Positions 33,901 through 42,405 are shown, numbered from the stretch's first letter. The stretch: 47,223 nt of DNA from Heliobacterium mobile (GCF_009720735.1 NZ_WNKU01000025.1:1-47223); one strand, 5' to 3'. Program-made: numbers and translations. The notes: generated from the letters alone by a model not told the origin.

Positions 33901-34100
33901 AAATCCCTCTCCGTGATAATTCCGACAACCACGTCTCCGCGAGTGACCAAAATACTGCTAATATTCTTTTCATGCATGATCGCCACTGCATTAATTAACA
34001 GCGCTTCGCCCTGGAGAGTATACATTTCCGGGCTCGCCAAGGAAGCCAAACTGTGCAAAGCTGCCCCCTCCGTTTCGTCCCCTGGAACATCCAATAGCAA
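30978..34100 (-). CDS. Giant CBS-PAS-GAF-GGDEF signalling protein
   Basis: This predicted diguanylate cyclase of 1040 residues has four CBS motifs at about residues 20-300 in two pairs, such as VGIITERDLVRLVASG and VGILTERDVVRFTRSG. Three PAS-like domains follow at about 325-680 (WMNPAGARLLGFETYS, then IFNASREGMLILDGAGKVLEHN, then LFENLTEAVVLLDPSDNILNLN). A GAF-like domain lies at about 685-860 and a C-terminal GGDEF domain at about 865-1015. The GGDEF has DPLTGLHNRRYLEQ and an inhibitory I-site RxxD (REGD). The active-site loop reads GGEEV at 938-942 instead of GG[D/E]EF. It starts at a TTG at 34100 with a weak ribosome site, and MYTLQG farther in is an alternative. No transmembrane segment is present. 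Ligand sensing by the CBS part (adenylates) is inferred. Confidence 0.88.
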   Translation of the reverse strand: MLLDVPGDETEGAALHSLASLASPEMYTLQGEALLINAVAIMHEKNISSILVTRGDVVVGIITERDLVRLVASGVDLRNTTAESVMTSRLVHLPETAVLDEVLFVMEQEGVRHLVVTEADEQERRETLFEPEQDSGPGPKPRKNSLPVRAGEEGIPRAKGIVTYTDIVRKLEEDFFKKPLTVQDCMTTDLHRVDVATTIGGAFAKMSEERLGCLLIDQQGKTVGILTERDVVRFTRSGLDLQSPVVQVMSPSPMTISQNMTIFDVARYMEQHRIRRLLVRNRDGRIGGMIDNNQIVQAVKNTYHSFMQGEVMRSRKVLTMIDEGVAEIDGHSYRVLWMNPAGARLLGFETYSEALGREFPSLLAPEAAERMFKDFREQTARDGVTGVTSLPSSGAKHLLLAYQMYRDFRGEPRIRIIYRDITELATAQDALHAEKERIQTIFNASREGMLILDGAGKVLEHNQRALDILGLTEKSAQLRNALNWEKYAGIYDEQGGRVSLEKLFVGTVLESGQAIHDRILQITFRDDGRTMWLMASAVPIPRQRFVVLTYYDVTASKLKEMEIRRSEKKFRTLFENLTEAVVLLDPSDNILNLNPAARGILQITGEIPMPIPISAIECTFLDKDGNQISTDKLASFQRNRHKSPVKDRVIGIVRGEKTHWGILNQTPTFGEDGTVESIIVTFTDLTEYMESKRQEEVLLACSLDLTRAMTEEEVYSILEHYLRRLRRGNGRIDAVMLRAVAGGDNPQMLIHWVEEGLILHRNNEHNLNWCKAYVSGVDLVVKDALMEYGCPCQAMRSESGSYFCTNLSVGGQVVGILHIYSKMPGFFDEQSVRMIRGLLALAAPTISNMRLIEHNRRLSLIDPLTGLHNRRYLEQVLESMLIQARERNESFCLLMSDIDQFKKFNDTYGHDAGDNALRMVAANVKNCLREGDIAVRFGGEEVTIVLNHVNKEMAMTIAERIRRRIEQTPIDIGDGHLEYVTLSIGVAAFPQDGKTIDKLIQRADVALYEAKRLGKNRVAGFQKAPEKKDDEPRKLKVTKQ

Positions 34101-34189
34101 GATGATCTGCCAAAAAATAATTATCCATTATCTATCTATGTCTAGGGTTAAGTAATATATTTTCGGCAAAAAACCGCTGAGTCCTGCCG

Positions 34190-34230
34190 AAAAAAAAAGA
34201 AAGAGTCTCCATCAGGGAGAACTCTTTCTC
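34190..34230 (-). terminator. Terminator of the serine operon
   Basis: On the minus strand AGAAAGAGT pairs with ACTCTTTCT, closed by CTCC/GGAG, and is followed by TTTTTTTTT. It is 52 bases after the serS stop. Confidence 0.92.
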
Positions 34231-34281
34231 ACAAAGTAACGATGTAAACCTATCGGACTTAGCCGTCGGCCACGGACCCAT

Positions 34282-35556
34282 TTATTTTTTGGGCACGATG
34301 CGATCCGTTCCCATATAGGGTCGCAGCGCTTCCGGTATGAGGACGGTTCCGTCAGGCTGCTGGTAGTTTTCCAAGATGGCCGCGACGGTTCGTCCGATGG
34401 CCAGGCCTGAACCGTTCAGGGTATGGACAAACTCCGGTTTTGCCTTCGGGCTCGGGCGGAAGCGGATGTTCGCCCGCCGAGCTTGGAAGTCCTCAAAGTT
34501 CGAACAGGAGGAGATTTCCCGGTATGTCTGGAAGCTCGGCAGCCAGACTTCGATGTCGTAGGTCTTCGCCGACGAGAAGCCCATGTCCCCGGTGCAGAGG
34601 GTGATCACCCGATAGGGCAAACCCAACAGTTGCAGGATATGCTCGGCATCGGCCGTCAGCTTCTCCAGCTCTTCGTAGGAGTGATCGGGGTGGGTGAACT
34701 TGACCAACTCCACTTTGTTGAACTGGTGCTGACGAATCAGCCCGCGCGTATCCCGACCGGCAGCGCCGGCTTCGGCCCGGAAGCAAGCCGAGTACGCACA
34801 GTGGTAAATCGGCAGCTGCTCCGCTTCGAGGATCTCGTTGCCATAGAGGTTGGTCACGGGGACTTCCGCCGTGGGGATGAGGAAGTATTCGGTGCCGCTT
34901 ACGGCAAACATGTCCTCGGCAAACTTCGGCAACTGTCCCGTGCCGAACATGGACTGCTTGTTCACCATGAAGGGCGGGAAGATTTCCGTATATCCCCGCT
35001 GGGCGTGGGTATCCATCATCAAGTTGATGATGGCCCGCTCCAACCGGGCACCCAGTCCTTTATAGACGGTAAAGCGTGCGCCCGTAATCTTGGCTCCCCG
35101 CTGAAAATCGAGGATATCGAGCTCTTCCCCTAAATCCCAGTGAGCTTTGACGGGAAAGTCAAAGCTCTCCGGCGTTCCCCATGTGCGCATTTCCACGTTC
35201 TCTTCTTCGGAAAGGCCGACCGGGACAGAGGCGTGCGGAATGTTGGGGATATAGTAGAGGAGTTTTTCCATATCCTCTTCGATCTGAGCCAGTTGGTCGT
35301 CGAGGTCCTTGATCTGATCGCCGACCTGGCGCATCTCCAGGATCATAGCCTCGGCATCTTCTTTGGCTTTTTTCTTGCGGGCGATTTCTGCGGAGACGGC
35401 ATTTCGCTGAGCTTTTAACTTTTCCACTTCCACCAGGATAGAACGGCGGCGGCGGTCCAGTTCCAGAAAATCATCGAGGGAGAGGTTGGCGCCTCGGTTT
35501 TTGAGCGCCTCCTCCACCACCTGGGGATTGGCCCGGACAAATTTGGTGTCTAACAT
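34282..35556 (-). CDS. serS: Seryl-tRNA synthetase
   Basis: This 424-residue class II aminoacyl-tRNA synthetase charges tRNA-Ser; two of its tRNA substrates are in this window. The N-terminal coiled-coil tRNA-binding arm is at about residues 30-105 ([34 protein letters not shown]). Class II motifs follow: [27 protein letters not shown], the motif 2 loop [30 protein letters not shown], then motif 3 [19 protein letters not shown]. The length is typical. The ATG follows GGAGGG. It is the third gene of a leftward operon with an aminotransferase and serA, controlled by one T-box. Confidence 0.98.
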   Translation of the reverse strand: MLDTKFVRANPQVVEEALKNRGANLSLDDFLELDRRRRSILVEVEKLKAQRNAVSAEIARKKKAKEDAEAMILEMRQVGDQIKDLDDQLAQIEEDMEKLLYYIPNIPHASVPVGLSEEENVEMRTWGTPESFDFPVKAHWDLGEELDILDFQRGAKITGARFTVYKGLGARLERAIINLMMDTHAQRGYTEIFPPFMVNKQSMFGTGQLPKFAEDMFAVSGTEYFLIPTAEVPVTNLYGNEILEAEQLPIYHCAYSACFRAEAGAAGRDTRGLIRQHQFNKVELVKFTHPDHSYEELEKLTADAEHILQLLGLPYRVITLCTGDMGFSSAKTYDIEVWLPSFQTYREISSCSNFEDFQARRANIRFRPSPKAKPEFVHTLNGSGLAIGRTVAAILENYQQPDGTVLIPEALRPYMGTDRIVPKK

Positions 35557-35636
35557 GGGAACCCTCCTTGGACAGGATGGAACGATGTTGAACGACTGCG
35601 GCTACGAGTGCGATTGAGAGTGTATGTTGGAGGTTC

Positions 35637-37223
35637 TTAGGCGAGAGAGACGTATTTCACGTCTTCCACACCGTCGATTTGGGACAGATCCGCCAGGACC
35701 TGTTCGGGTACAGCACCGTCAACGTTGAGGATGGCGATAGCATGTCCACCGGAGACTTTACGGCCGAGATGCATGCCGGCGATGTTGACGTTATGTTCGC
35801 CGATGATCGTGCCGGTGCGGCCGATGATTTTCGGCTTGTCTGTATGGGGCATGACGAGCATATGTCCGACCGGCGCCATGTCCATATCGAAGTCGTCAAT
35901 GCGGACGAAACGAGGCTGGTTCTTACGCAGGAGCGTACCTGTCACTTGACGGGTGGTGCCGTTGGCCAATTCCACCATGGCGCTAATTTGGACAGCGTAA
36001 TCTTCTACATCGGGTGTTTTGGACTCTAATACCTTGATACCCCGGGCTTTGGCCACATGGGGAGCGTTGACGTAGTTGACGGTCTCTTGCAGGCTGTGCT
36101 TAAGCAAGCCTTTGAGCAAGGTCGTCGTGAGAGGGGTTACGTTATATTTGGCCACTTCGCCTTGGAAGGTGATGACGATTTTTTCGATAGCACCACCGAC
36201 GGTTTGACCGAGGAATTGGCCCATCCGTTCAACCAGGTCGAGGTAGGGTTGGAAGATGGTCATCATTTCGGGCTTGACGGCAGGGATGTTCACGGCGGCG
36301 CTGACGACTTCGCCGCGGAGGACCCGCAGGATGTCATAGGCTACATCGATCGCCACGTTGACTTGCGCCTCTTGGGTAGAAGCCCCCAGGTGCGGCGTCA
36401 CTTGTACTTGCGGGAGGGTGAAGAGGGGGCTGTCGGTGCAGGGTTCTGTTTCGAACACGTCCAGACCGGCACCAGCCACTTTTCCGGCGACGATGGCGTC
36501 ATAGAGGGCGGCTTCGTCGATGATGCCGCCACGGGCGCAGTTGATGATACGGACGCCGTCTTTCATCTTAGTGATCCGGTCGGCGTTGATCAGCTTGAGG
36601 GTATCTTTCGTCTTCGGCATGTGGATGGTGAGGAAGTCCGACTCAGCGATGACAGCATCCAAATCTTTAAGGGTGACGCCCATGTCTTTGGCTTTTTCAG
36701 CAGAGGCATAGGGGTCGAAAGCGATGACGGTCATATCGAAGGCGCGGGCGCGCTTCGCCACTTCCGATCCAATTTTCCCCAAACCCAGGATGCCCAAGGT
36801 TTTGCCTTTTAATTCAATCCCGGTGAATTTGCTGCGCTGCCATTGGCCCCCTTTGAGGGAGCCGTTCGCTGTGGCCAGGTTCCGGGCCAGGCTGATCATA
36901 TGGGCGACGGTCAATTCAGCGGCAGCGATGGTGTTGCCTTCGGGGGCATTGACGACGACGATCCCTTTTTGGGTGGCCGCTTCGACGTCGATGTTGTCCA
37001 CACCGACGCCGGCCCGGCCGATGGCTTTGAGCCGTTCCGCTTTTTCTATGATCCGCTTGGTGATTTTCGTCTCCGAACGAACGACGACGGCGTCATATTC
37101 GGCGATGATGTCGACGATCTGGTCTTCCGTTTGCTTGAGTTTCACGTCGACGGCGACTTCGCCGGCTGCTTTCAATATTTCAATACCTTTTTCCGAAATG
37201 GGATCACAGACGAGTACACGCAT
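35637..37223 (-). CDS. serA: D-3-phosphoglycerate dehydrogenase
   Basis: This 528-residue long-form SerA makes 3-phosphohydroxypyruvate, the first step of serine synthesis. The catalytic/NAD domains occupy about residues 1-315. They contain GRAGVGVDNID, the Rossmann motif LGILGLGKIGSEVAKRA and the active-site region NCARGGIIDEAAL, with HLGAS of the His-Glu pair nearby. An intervening ASB domain is at about 320-450 and an ACT domain at about 455-528 (VGHMLVMPHTDKPKIIGRTGTIIGEHNVNI), which usually gives serine feedback. The ATG follows AGAAAGGGG. It is four bases behind the aminotransferase gene and 80 bases before serS. Confidence 0.98.
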   Translation of the reverse strand: MRVLVCDPISEKGIEILKAAGEVAVDVKLKQTEDQIVDIIAEYDAVVVRSETKITKRIIEKAERLKAIGRAGVGVDNIDVEAATQKGIVVVNAPEGNTIAAAELTVAHMISLARNLATANGSLKGGQWQRSKFTGIELKGKTLGILGLGKIGSEVAKRARAFDMTVIAFDPYASAEKAKDMGVTLKDLDAVIAESDFLTIHMPKTKDTLKLINADRITKMKDGVRIINCARGGIIDEAALYDAIVAGKVAGAGLDVFETEPCTDSPLFTLPQVQVTPHLGASTQEAQVNVAIDVAYDILRVLRGEVVSAAVNIPAVKPEMMTIFQPYLDLVERMGQFLGQTVGGAIEKIVITFQGEVAKYNVTPLTTTLLKGLLKHSLQETVNYVNAPHVAKARGIKVLESKTPDVEDYAVQISAMVELANGTTRQVTGTLLRKNQPRFVRIDDFDMDMAPVGHMLVMPHTDKPKIIGRTGTIIGEHNVNIAGMHLGRKVSGGHAIAILNVDGAVPEQVLADLSQIDGVEDVKYVSLA

Positions 37224-37226
37224 GGT

Positions 37227-38390
37227 TTAGAGTAGCCCCTTTCTCGACATGATGACTTCTTGTGCGGCTTTGACGCCTTGACCGAGTTCGACGGGAGCAC
37301 CGAGTTCTTTTAAGGTCATTTCGAGGGCACCGATAGTGGCCAGGATATCGAGATGCTGCACGTAGCCCAGGTGGCCAATGCGGAAGATTTTGTTCTCCAG
37401 CTTTTTCTGGCCGCCAGCGAGGACCACGTTGTATTCTTCGCGCATCTTCTTGTTGATGGCTTTCGCTTCGAATCCTTCAGGTGCCCAGACGGCGGTAACC
37501 GCGGCAGAGGCGCAGGAATCATCGGCGAGAAGTTTTAAGCCGAGGGCGCGAGCACCAGCGCGGGTGATGTCGCGGAGGTAGAGCTGTTTCGCAAAGACAT
37601 AGTCGAGGCCTTTTTCCGTGAAGATTTTCAAGGCTTCCCGCAGGCCGGTCAGTTGGGGAAGAGCGGGGGTCACCGGGGTTTGGCCTTTTTCCAGGAACTT
37701 TTTCGCCGAGCCCAGGTCCCAGTAAAATTTCGGGCATTTGGACCGTTCGTAGGCGGCCCAAGCTCGGGGGCTCACGGAGACAAAGCAAACGCCCGGCGGG
37801 ATCATGAAGCCTTTCTGGGCGGCGGTGACGATGACGTCAATCCCCCACTCGTCTGTTTTCACATCCATCACGCCGAGACCGGAGACAGAGTCGACGAGGA
37901 TCAGGGCCGGGTGATCGCCCCGGATTTTGCTGAGCGCTTGAAGATCGTTGCAGACACCAGTGGAGGTTTCGTTGTGAGTGATCAGGATCGCTTTGTACTC
38001 TTGCTGTTTGTCAGCATCGAGCTTTTCTTTGACCAGGTTCATATCGACGGCGGTGCCCCATTCAAAGTCCACCTTGTCGACGATACAGCCGTAGGTCTGG
38101 GCGATGGTAGCGAAGCGGTCGCCGAAGGCGCCGATGGACAGAGCGAGCACTTTGTCTCCCGGCGAGAGGAAGTTGACGATAGCCGCTTCCATACCGCCGG
38201 TACCGGAAGAAGGCAGGATCAGCACGTCATTTTTCGTCTGGTAGACGTATTTGACGCCTTCGGTCACCTCTTCGATGAGGACTTTGAAGCTGGGACCCCG
38301 GTGGTTCATGAGGGGTTCCGATAAAGCCCGCAGGACCCGCGGGGGTACGGGCGTCGGCCCGGGAAGCATCAGATACTCTTTTTCGTACAC
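37227..38390 (-). CDS. Class V aminotransferase of the serine operon
   Basis: This 387-residue PLP enzyme of the serine-pyruvate/alanine-glyoxylate aminotransferase type begins MYEKEYLMLPGPTPVPPRVL. It carries LPSSGTGGMEAAIVN (about 58-72) and TAAQKGFMIPPG with the PLP lysine (about 193-204). The end has RIGHLGYVQHLDILATIGALE. The serine T-box and adjacency to serA strongly suggest that it supplies the phosphoserine (or serine/glyoxylate) transamination step, since no canonical SerC is seen. The ATG follows GGAGG by eight bases. It is the first gene of the operon, with serA starting four bases after its stop. Confidence 0.93.
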   Translation of the reverse strand: MYEKEYLMLPGPTPVPPRVLRALSEPLMNHRGPSFKVLIEEVTEGVKYVYQTKNDVLILPSSGTGGMEAAIVNFLSPGDKVLALSIGAFGDRFATIAQTYGCIVDKVDFEWGTAVDMNLVKEKLDADKQQEYKAILITHNETSTGVCNDLQALSKIRGDHPALILVDSVSGLGVMDVKTDEWGIDVIVTAAQKGFMIPPGVCFVSVSPRAWAAYERSKCPKFYWDLGSAKKFLEKGQTPVTPALPQLTGLREALKIFTEKGLDYVFAKQLYLRDITRAGARALGLKLLADDSCASAAVTAVWAPEGFEAKAINKKMREEYNVVLAGGQKKLENKIFRIGHLGYVQHLDILATIGALEMTLKELGAPVELGQGVKAAQEVIMSRKGLL

Positions 38391-38459
38391 GGTGAGATTC
38401 CTCCTTTAGTTCGTTAGCCTGTATGGCTAAGATATAATTATGTATACAAAGTCGTGAGA

Positions 38460-38712
38460 AATATAAAAACCCCCCATTCCTGACGATTTTTTGTCAGGGA
38501 CGAGAGGTTGACCCGCGTTGCCACCCTGCTTGACTTTCTATAAAGAAAGTCCGCTCGACATGTGTAACGGACATGACCGGGCGGTTCATCGCCGCCAGCA
38601 TCAGGGGTGGAAATTCATCGGTGAATGGGTTGGCTCGCATCGTCCGCCAACTTTCTGAGGCCTTTCTTCCGATTACTGCTCCCCGTCATTGCCTTTTGCA
38701 TTTACATTGGAG
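38460..38712 (-). ncRNA. T-box: T-box leader (serine) of the serine operon
   Basis: The minus strand has the conserved T-box AGGGTGGCAACGCGGG (38512-38527). Ahead of it is the stem III hairpin GACTTTCT/AGAAAGTC (38531-38550). After it comes a terminator hairpin (TCCCTGAC with GTCAGGA, 38468-38504) running into GTTTTTA. The stem I region contains GGGGAGCAGTA, AGAAAGTTGG and, on its 3' side, ATGAATTTCCACC. Within the latter, TCC at 38609-38611 followed by A is a good serine specifier. Uncharged tRNA-Ser would favour antitermination. Confidence 0.9.
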
Positions 38713-38739
38713 TTTAGCACAGCTCTTTCCCGTTGACAA
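38711..38739 (-). promoter_or_regulatory. Promoter of the serine operon
   Basis: -35 TTGTCA (38734-38739), a 17-base spacer and -10 TAAACT (38711-38716) on the minus strand. Transcription starts near 38704, matching the T-box 5' end. Confidence 0.75.
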
Positions 38740-38754
38740 GAAGGTTCTTGTCAA
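38733..38754. promoter_or_regulatory. Perfect palindrome overlapping the serine operon -35
   Basis: TTGACAAGAA and TTCTTGTCAA flank a two-base centre (GG on the plus strand). The arms are exact over ten bases. The left arm on the plus strand contains the -35 hexamer of the T-box promoter. A T run lies beyond the right arm on the plus strand, so a plus-strand terminator is an alternative, but no plus-strand gene ends nearby. Confidence 0.6.
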
Positions 38755-38826
38755 GTTTTTTGTATACACTCACTAGGAGTTCTGGATGCAGTTACCTTTC
38801 CATTATCTTAAAAAATCTTGCCAGAG

Positions 38827-39747
38827 TCATGCCTTAGCCGCATGGAGTTCTAAGGGCTCGCACCAGCACCGGCAAGGATCGGCCTTGTCGTCTATCAGGA
38901 CGGCGGCGATAAACTCGGCCAAATACTGATTCACCTCTACCGGATTGTCCAAGTTCGTAGCATGTCCGGCGTGGTTGATCACCTTATGGACCGTACCGGG
39001 GATACATTCACAGATGTAGCGGTGCTGCCGGCGCATCATCCATTCGCCGTCCCCTTCAATGACCAACGTAGAACATTGGACTTTCGTTAGTTCGGCCAAA
39101 GCTTCCATCCGTGAGACCGCGTTGAAGATTTGCATCCACCGCTCTTTGGAATGAACCGAAGTGACGCCATAGAAATAGTCCTGCAGGGACGGATTATACA
39201 TACTCAGCGCTTTGGCATGCATCTTGGCGAGGGACTGCATAGAGGAGATACGCATGGTCAAACCGTAGAAGAAAAAGGAGAAAAACTGTAAAGACATATC
39301 GACGACTTCCATGACAAATTTCTGCATGGAACGCTGACGAAAGGGGATCTGCAGACGGTTAAACCAGTTGAAGGCGCTCGTCACCGGTGTACCCATGAGC
39401 ACTAAGGCCTGTACCCGCTCCGGATAAAGGGCAGCCGTCCGCAGTGAAATGTGTCCGCCCATGGAACAACCGACTAAAATGGCCTTTTCAATCGCCAGGT
39501 GATCTAACAGCAGAATCAAGTCTCGGCTAAATGTCTCCGCATCAATGGGACCGTCAGCAGCTACCGATTGCCCATGGTAGCGAACATCCCAGACGATGAC
39601 CCGGAAGTTCCGGGAAAACACGTCGACCTGCGGTTCCCACTGCCGGTGATCCCAGCCGGCACCATGGGTGAAGATCATCGCCGGCGCTGTTTCTGACCCA
39701 TGCACTTCGTAATAAAGTTGTACGCCTTTTCCGATAACTGTCGCCAT
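38827..39747 (-). CDS. Alpha/beta hydrolase
   Basis: This 306-residue alpha/beta hydrolase-fold protein has the oxyanion loop FTHGAGWDHRQWE (about 26-38) and RYHGQS (about 56-61). The nucleophile elbow is GCSMGG with S95, and the catalytic His lies in NHAGHATNLDNP (about 266-277). The acid is likely Asp at VIEGDGEWM. The cap domain, with FFSFFFYGL, is hydrophobic. Relatives include hydrolases of esters, lactones and haloperoxidases, so the substrate is unknown. The C-terminus is Cys-rich (CRCWCEP). It starts at the ATG after AGGAGAAACC. It stands between the pdx genes and the serine operon. Confidence 0.88.
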   Translation of the reverse strand: MATVIGKGVQLYYEVHGSETAPAMIFTHGAGWDHRQWEPQVDVFSRNFRVIVWDVRYHGQSVAADGPIDAETFSRDLILLLDHLAIEKAILVGCSMGGHISLRTAALYPERVQALVLMGTPVTSAFNWFNRLQIPFRQRSMQKFVMEVVDMSLQFFSFFFYGLTMRISSMQSLAKMHAKALSMYNPSLQDYFYGVTSVHSKERWMQIFNAVSRMEALAELTKVQCSTLVIEGDGEWMMRRQHRYICECIPGTVHKVINHAGHATNLDNPVEVNQYLAEFIAAVLIDDKADPCRCWCEPLELHAAKA

Positions 39748-39820
39748 GGTTTCTCCTTTCTGGAATCGCCCATTCTGTCCCTGCTTTACAAGTCTTCGTC
39801 CAAAGAATAAGATATCGGGC

Positions 39821-39848
39821 TAGCCCCGGGGCGTGTACCCCGGGGCTA
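39821..39848. terminator. GC-rich hairpin after pdxT
   Basis: TAGCCCCGGGG pairs perfectly with CCCCGGGGCTA around a six-base loop, 26 bases beyond the pdxT stop. The stem is very stable, but there is no T run on the minus strand, so termination may rely on other features. Confidence 0.6.
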
Positions 39849-39873
39849 CGTTGATCGCTAAGGATCGTTTTTA

Positions 39874-40467
39874 TCAAGCTTTTTGACGGGATTCTCGGAC
39901 GATGTCCATAAAATAGGCATGGATCCGGCAGTCCTGGGTCAGTTCGGGATGAAAGGCCGACGCCAGGAATGAGCCTTGACGAGCCATGACCACTTTCCCG
40001 TTATGTTCGGCCAAAATCTTTACAGACGGTCCGGCCTTCTCGATGAAAGGCGCCCGGATGAATATGGCCGGATAAGGTTCGCTGCTGACCTCGTCGATCG
40101 CCAAGGGAACTTCAAAAGAATCCACCTGACGTCCAAAGGCGTTGCGAACAGCAGTGATATCCATGAGACCGAGCCGGTATTGTTCGGACCCGGCGATCTC
40201 TTTCGCCATCAGGATGAGGCCGGCACAGGTACCCCAGACTGGCATACCCTGCTGGGCCCGCTCTTGGACGGACTCGGCCAAACCGAAATCCACCAACAGT
40301 TTGCCGATGGTGGTGCTCTCACCGCCGGGGATGATCAAGCCGTCCAGATCGGCCAAATGCTCGACCTTGCGTACCTGCACCGTGTCACAGCCCAGCGATT
40401 GCAGCATCTGTTCGTGTTCAACAAAGGCACCCTGCATCGCCAGGACACCGATTTTTAGTTTGTCCAT
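39874..40467 (-). CDS. pdxT: Pyridoxal 5'-phosphate synthase glutaminase subunit
   Basis: This 197-residue class I glutaminase supplies ammonia to PdxS. The nucleophile is C81 in WGTCAGLILMA, and the His-Glu pair is FHPELTQD (about 175-182). GVLAMQGAFVEHEQML at 7-22 and PGGESTTIG at 47-55 are PdxT signatures. The length is normal. It starts at an ATG three bases after the pdxS stop. PdxS and PdxT form a dodecamer-based complex that makes PLP from ribose 5-phosphate, glyceraldehyde 3-phosphate and glutamine. PLP serves several enzymes encoded here (BioA, MetY, the serine aminotransferase). Confidence 0.98.
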   Translation of the reverse strand: MDKLKIGVLAMQGAFVEHEQMLQSLGCDTVQVRKVEHLADLDGLIIPGGESTTIGKLLVDFGLAESVQERAQQGMPVWGTCAGLILMAKEIAGSEQYRLGLMDITAVRNAFGRQVDSFEVPLAIDEVSSEPYPAIFIRAPFIEKAGPSVKILAEHNGKVVMARQGSFLASAFHPELTQDCRIHAYFMDIVRESRQKA

Positions 40468-40470
40468 CCC

Positions 40471-41358
40471 TTACCAGCCGCGCTCTTGCATCCGCTGATC
40501 GGCCGGAATCGTCGGGATTTCGATACCCACCATCGGTTCGCCCAGGTCTTTCGACACTTCGGCGAGCACTTGGGGATCATTGTAGTGGGTCGTAGCTGCC
40601 ACGATCGCTTTCGCGCGGCGAACCGGGTCGCCCGACTTGAAGATGCCCGAACCGACGAAGACACCATCGACACCGATTTGCATCATCAGCGCGGCATCTG
40701 CCGGTGTGGCGATGCCGCCGGCGGCAAAGTTAACGACAGGCAGGCGGCCTTCTTTTGCCACCATGCAAACCAGGTCATAGGGCGCGCCGATTTCCTTGGC
40801 AAAGGTCATCAGCTCTTCTTGGGGCATATTGGTGAGTTTACGGATTTCACTCATAACTTGACGAGCATGGCGCACAGCTTCCACCACGTTACCGGTGCCG
40901 GGCTCGCCTTTGGTCCGAATCATGGCCGCTCCTTCGCCGATACGCCGCAACGCTTCCCCTAAGTTGCGGGCACCGCAGACGAAGGGCACCTTGAAATCAT
41001 GCTTGTTGATATGGTAGAGATCGTCCGCCGGGGTCAACACTTCCGACTCATCGATGTAGTCCGCCCCCAGGGATTCGAGGATTTGTGCTTCCACAAAATG
41101 ACCGATCCGGGCTTTGGCCATAACCGGAATCGTAACAGCGTCCATGATGCGCAATACGACCGTCGGGTCAGCCATCCGGGCCACTCCGCCGGCGGCGCGA
41201 ATGTCCGCAGGAACCCGTTCCAGGGCCATAACGGCGCAAGCGCCGGCTGCTTCCGCGATTTTTGCTTGCTCCGGCGTCGTTACATCCATGATCACGCCGC
41301 CCTTGAGCATCTCAGCCAAACCTTTTTTGACTGTCCAAGTACCTTTTTCCGTTGTCAT
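40471..41358 (-). CDS. pdxS: Pyridoxal 5'-phosphate synthase subunit PdxS
   Basis: This 295-residue (beta/alpha)8 synthase is highly conserved. It has [34 protein letters not shown] (about 21-54) and the imine lysine K82 in [10 protein letters not shown]. The second lysine lies in [30 protein letters not shown] (about 134-163). [33 protein letters not shown] follows. The ATG follows GGAGGAAT. Its promoter is at 41476-41504, and it leads the pdxST operon. No PdxR-like gene is adjacent. Confidence 0.98.
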   Translation of the reverse strand: MTTEKGTWTVKKGLAEMLKGGVIMDVTTPEQAKIAEAAGACAVMALERVPADIRAAGGVARMADPTVVLRIMDAVTIPVMAKARIGHFVEAQILESLGADYIDESEVLTPADDLYHINKHDFKVPFVCGARNLGEALRRIGEGAAMIRTKGEPGTGNVVEAVRHARQVMSEIRKLTNMPQEELMTFAKEIGAPYDLVCMVAKEGRLPVVNFAAGGIATPADAALMMQIGVDGVFVGSGIFKSGDPVRRAKAIVAATTHYNDPQVLAEVSKDLGEPMVGIEIPTIPADQRMQERGW

Positions 41359-41475
41359 TCGAAATATTCCTCCCCGTGCGATTTTCGGGCTCCCTTTAGG
41401 CCTCCCGCGCCGGGGTCGCCCCTGATGTCCTTCATCATTATGTCAAGAAAGTAGTCTCTCAATGACTACCCAAAT

Positions 41476-41504
41476 ATTCTACAACATTCCAGCGTCATGG
41501 ACAA
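41476..41504 (-). promoter_or_regulatory. Promoter of pdxST
   Basis: On the minus strand -35 TTGTCC (41499-41504), a 17-base spacer and -10 TAGAAT (41476-41481), about 110 bases before the pdxS start. Confidence 0.6.
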
Positions 41505-41529
41505 GGGCAAGAACCATCGCAATTCACGT

Positions 41530-42405
41530 TTACCGATTTGTTTTATCGGGTTTATTTTTCAACTGCAACAAGAGGACGCTGCATAAGATGAGCACTCCAC
41601 CAAGCAATTGAGACCCGTTGAGCGTCTCACCAAAAACGATGAAGGACAGAAATACCGTCCAGGCCGGCTCGATCGTGCTGAGAATCGATGCCTTCGCCGG
41701 CCCAATCCGTTCGATACCGGCTGACAAGGCGAGGATAGCCACGACCGTGCAAACGAGGGCGATGGCAAAGATCGCTCCATAGGCTTGCCCGGTAAGGGAA
41801 AAATGCAGTTCACCCAAAATCAAGCCCGATAGGGCAAATGTCATCGCTGCGAAGCTGGAAATATAGGTCGTCATGACGAGGGGCGGTACCTCTTTGACGA
41901 CACGGTCGCTAAGCAGCAAATAAACTGAAAAAATAACGGCTGCGCCTAGCCCAAAACAGATCCCCGAAAGGTCCAAGCGAACCATGTCTAGTGAAGCGCC
42001 CAGTACCAGCAAGATGCCGGCGCTGGCTGCTGCTAGGGCGAGCAGATTGGCCCAATGGACTTTTTCCTTACCGAGGAGCAACGAGACTATGTATACGATG
42101 ACCGGATAGGTATAGAGCAACATGGCCGCCAAAGCGGGGTTGAGTTTTTCTACGGCTGTAAAAAAACAAAAGGACTGACCGCCGTAACAGACGGCACCGA
42201 GCAAGAAAAGATACATCCATGTACGCCGGCGAATCGATACCTTTTCTTTTCGCAGGCTGACGATCGCCCAAAGAATTGCTGCTGCAATGGCAAATCGCAA
42301 CGCCAATAAGGTAGTCACATTGACCCCTTGTCCATAGGCTGCTGCGGCCATGACCGCCATTGAACCGAAGGCTAACGCCGAAAGAAGGACTAACAGGGAA
42401 CCCAT
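41530..42405 (-). CDS. EamA-family transporter, second of three in the window
   Basis: This 291-residue membrane protein has two EamA repeats: LLVLLSALAFGSMAVMAAAAYGQG (about 4-27) and ICFGLGAAVIFSVYLLLSDRV (about 150-170). About ten helices are present. The second half ends LSIIEPAWTVFLSFIVFGETLNGSQLLGGVLILCSVLLL, as usual for the family. It starts at an ATG preceded by ATGGAGGAAAATGTAG. It lies upstream of pdxST and next to another EamA gene at 42459. Transport of a vitamin or amino-acid product is possible, but no substrate can be assigned. Confidence 0.88.
   Translation of the reverse strand: MGSLLVLLSALAFGSMAVMAAAAYGQGVNVTTLLALRFAIAAAILWAIVSLRKEKVSIRRRTWMYLFLLGAVCYGGQSFCFFTAVEKLNPALAAMLLYTYPVIVYIVSLLLGKEKVHWANLLALAAASAGILLVLGASLDMVRLDLSGICFGLGAAVIFSVYLLLSDRVVKEVPPLVMTTYISSFAAMTFALSGLILGELHFSLTGQAYGAIFAIALVCTVVAILALSAGIERIGPAKASILSTIEPAWTVFLSFIVFGETLNGSQLLGGVLILCSVLLLQLKNKPDKTNR

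Noticed and set aside
35637-37223. Long open frames opposite serA, serS and the aminotransferase
   Set aside because: They mirror the GC-biased third positions of the real genes, have no ribosome sites and no domains.
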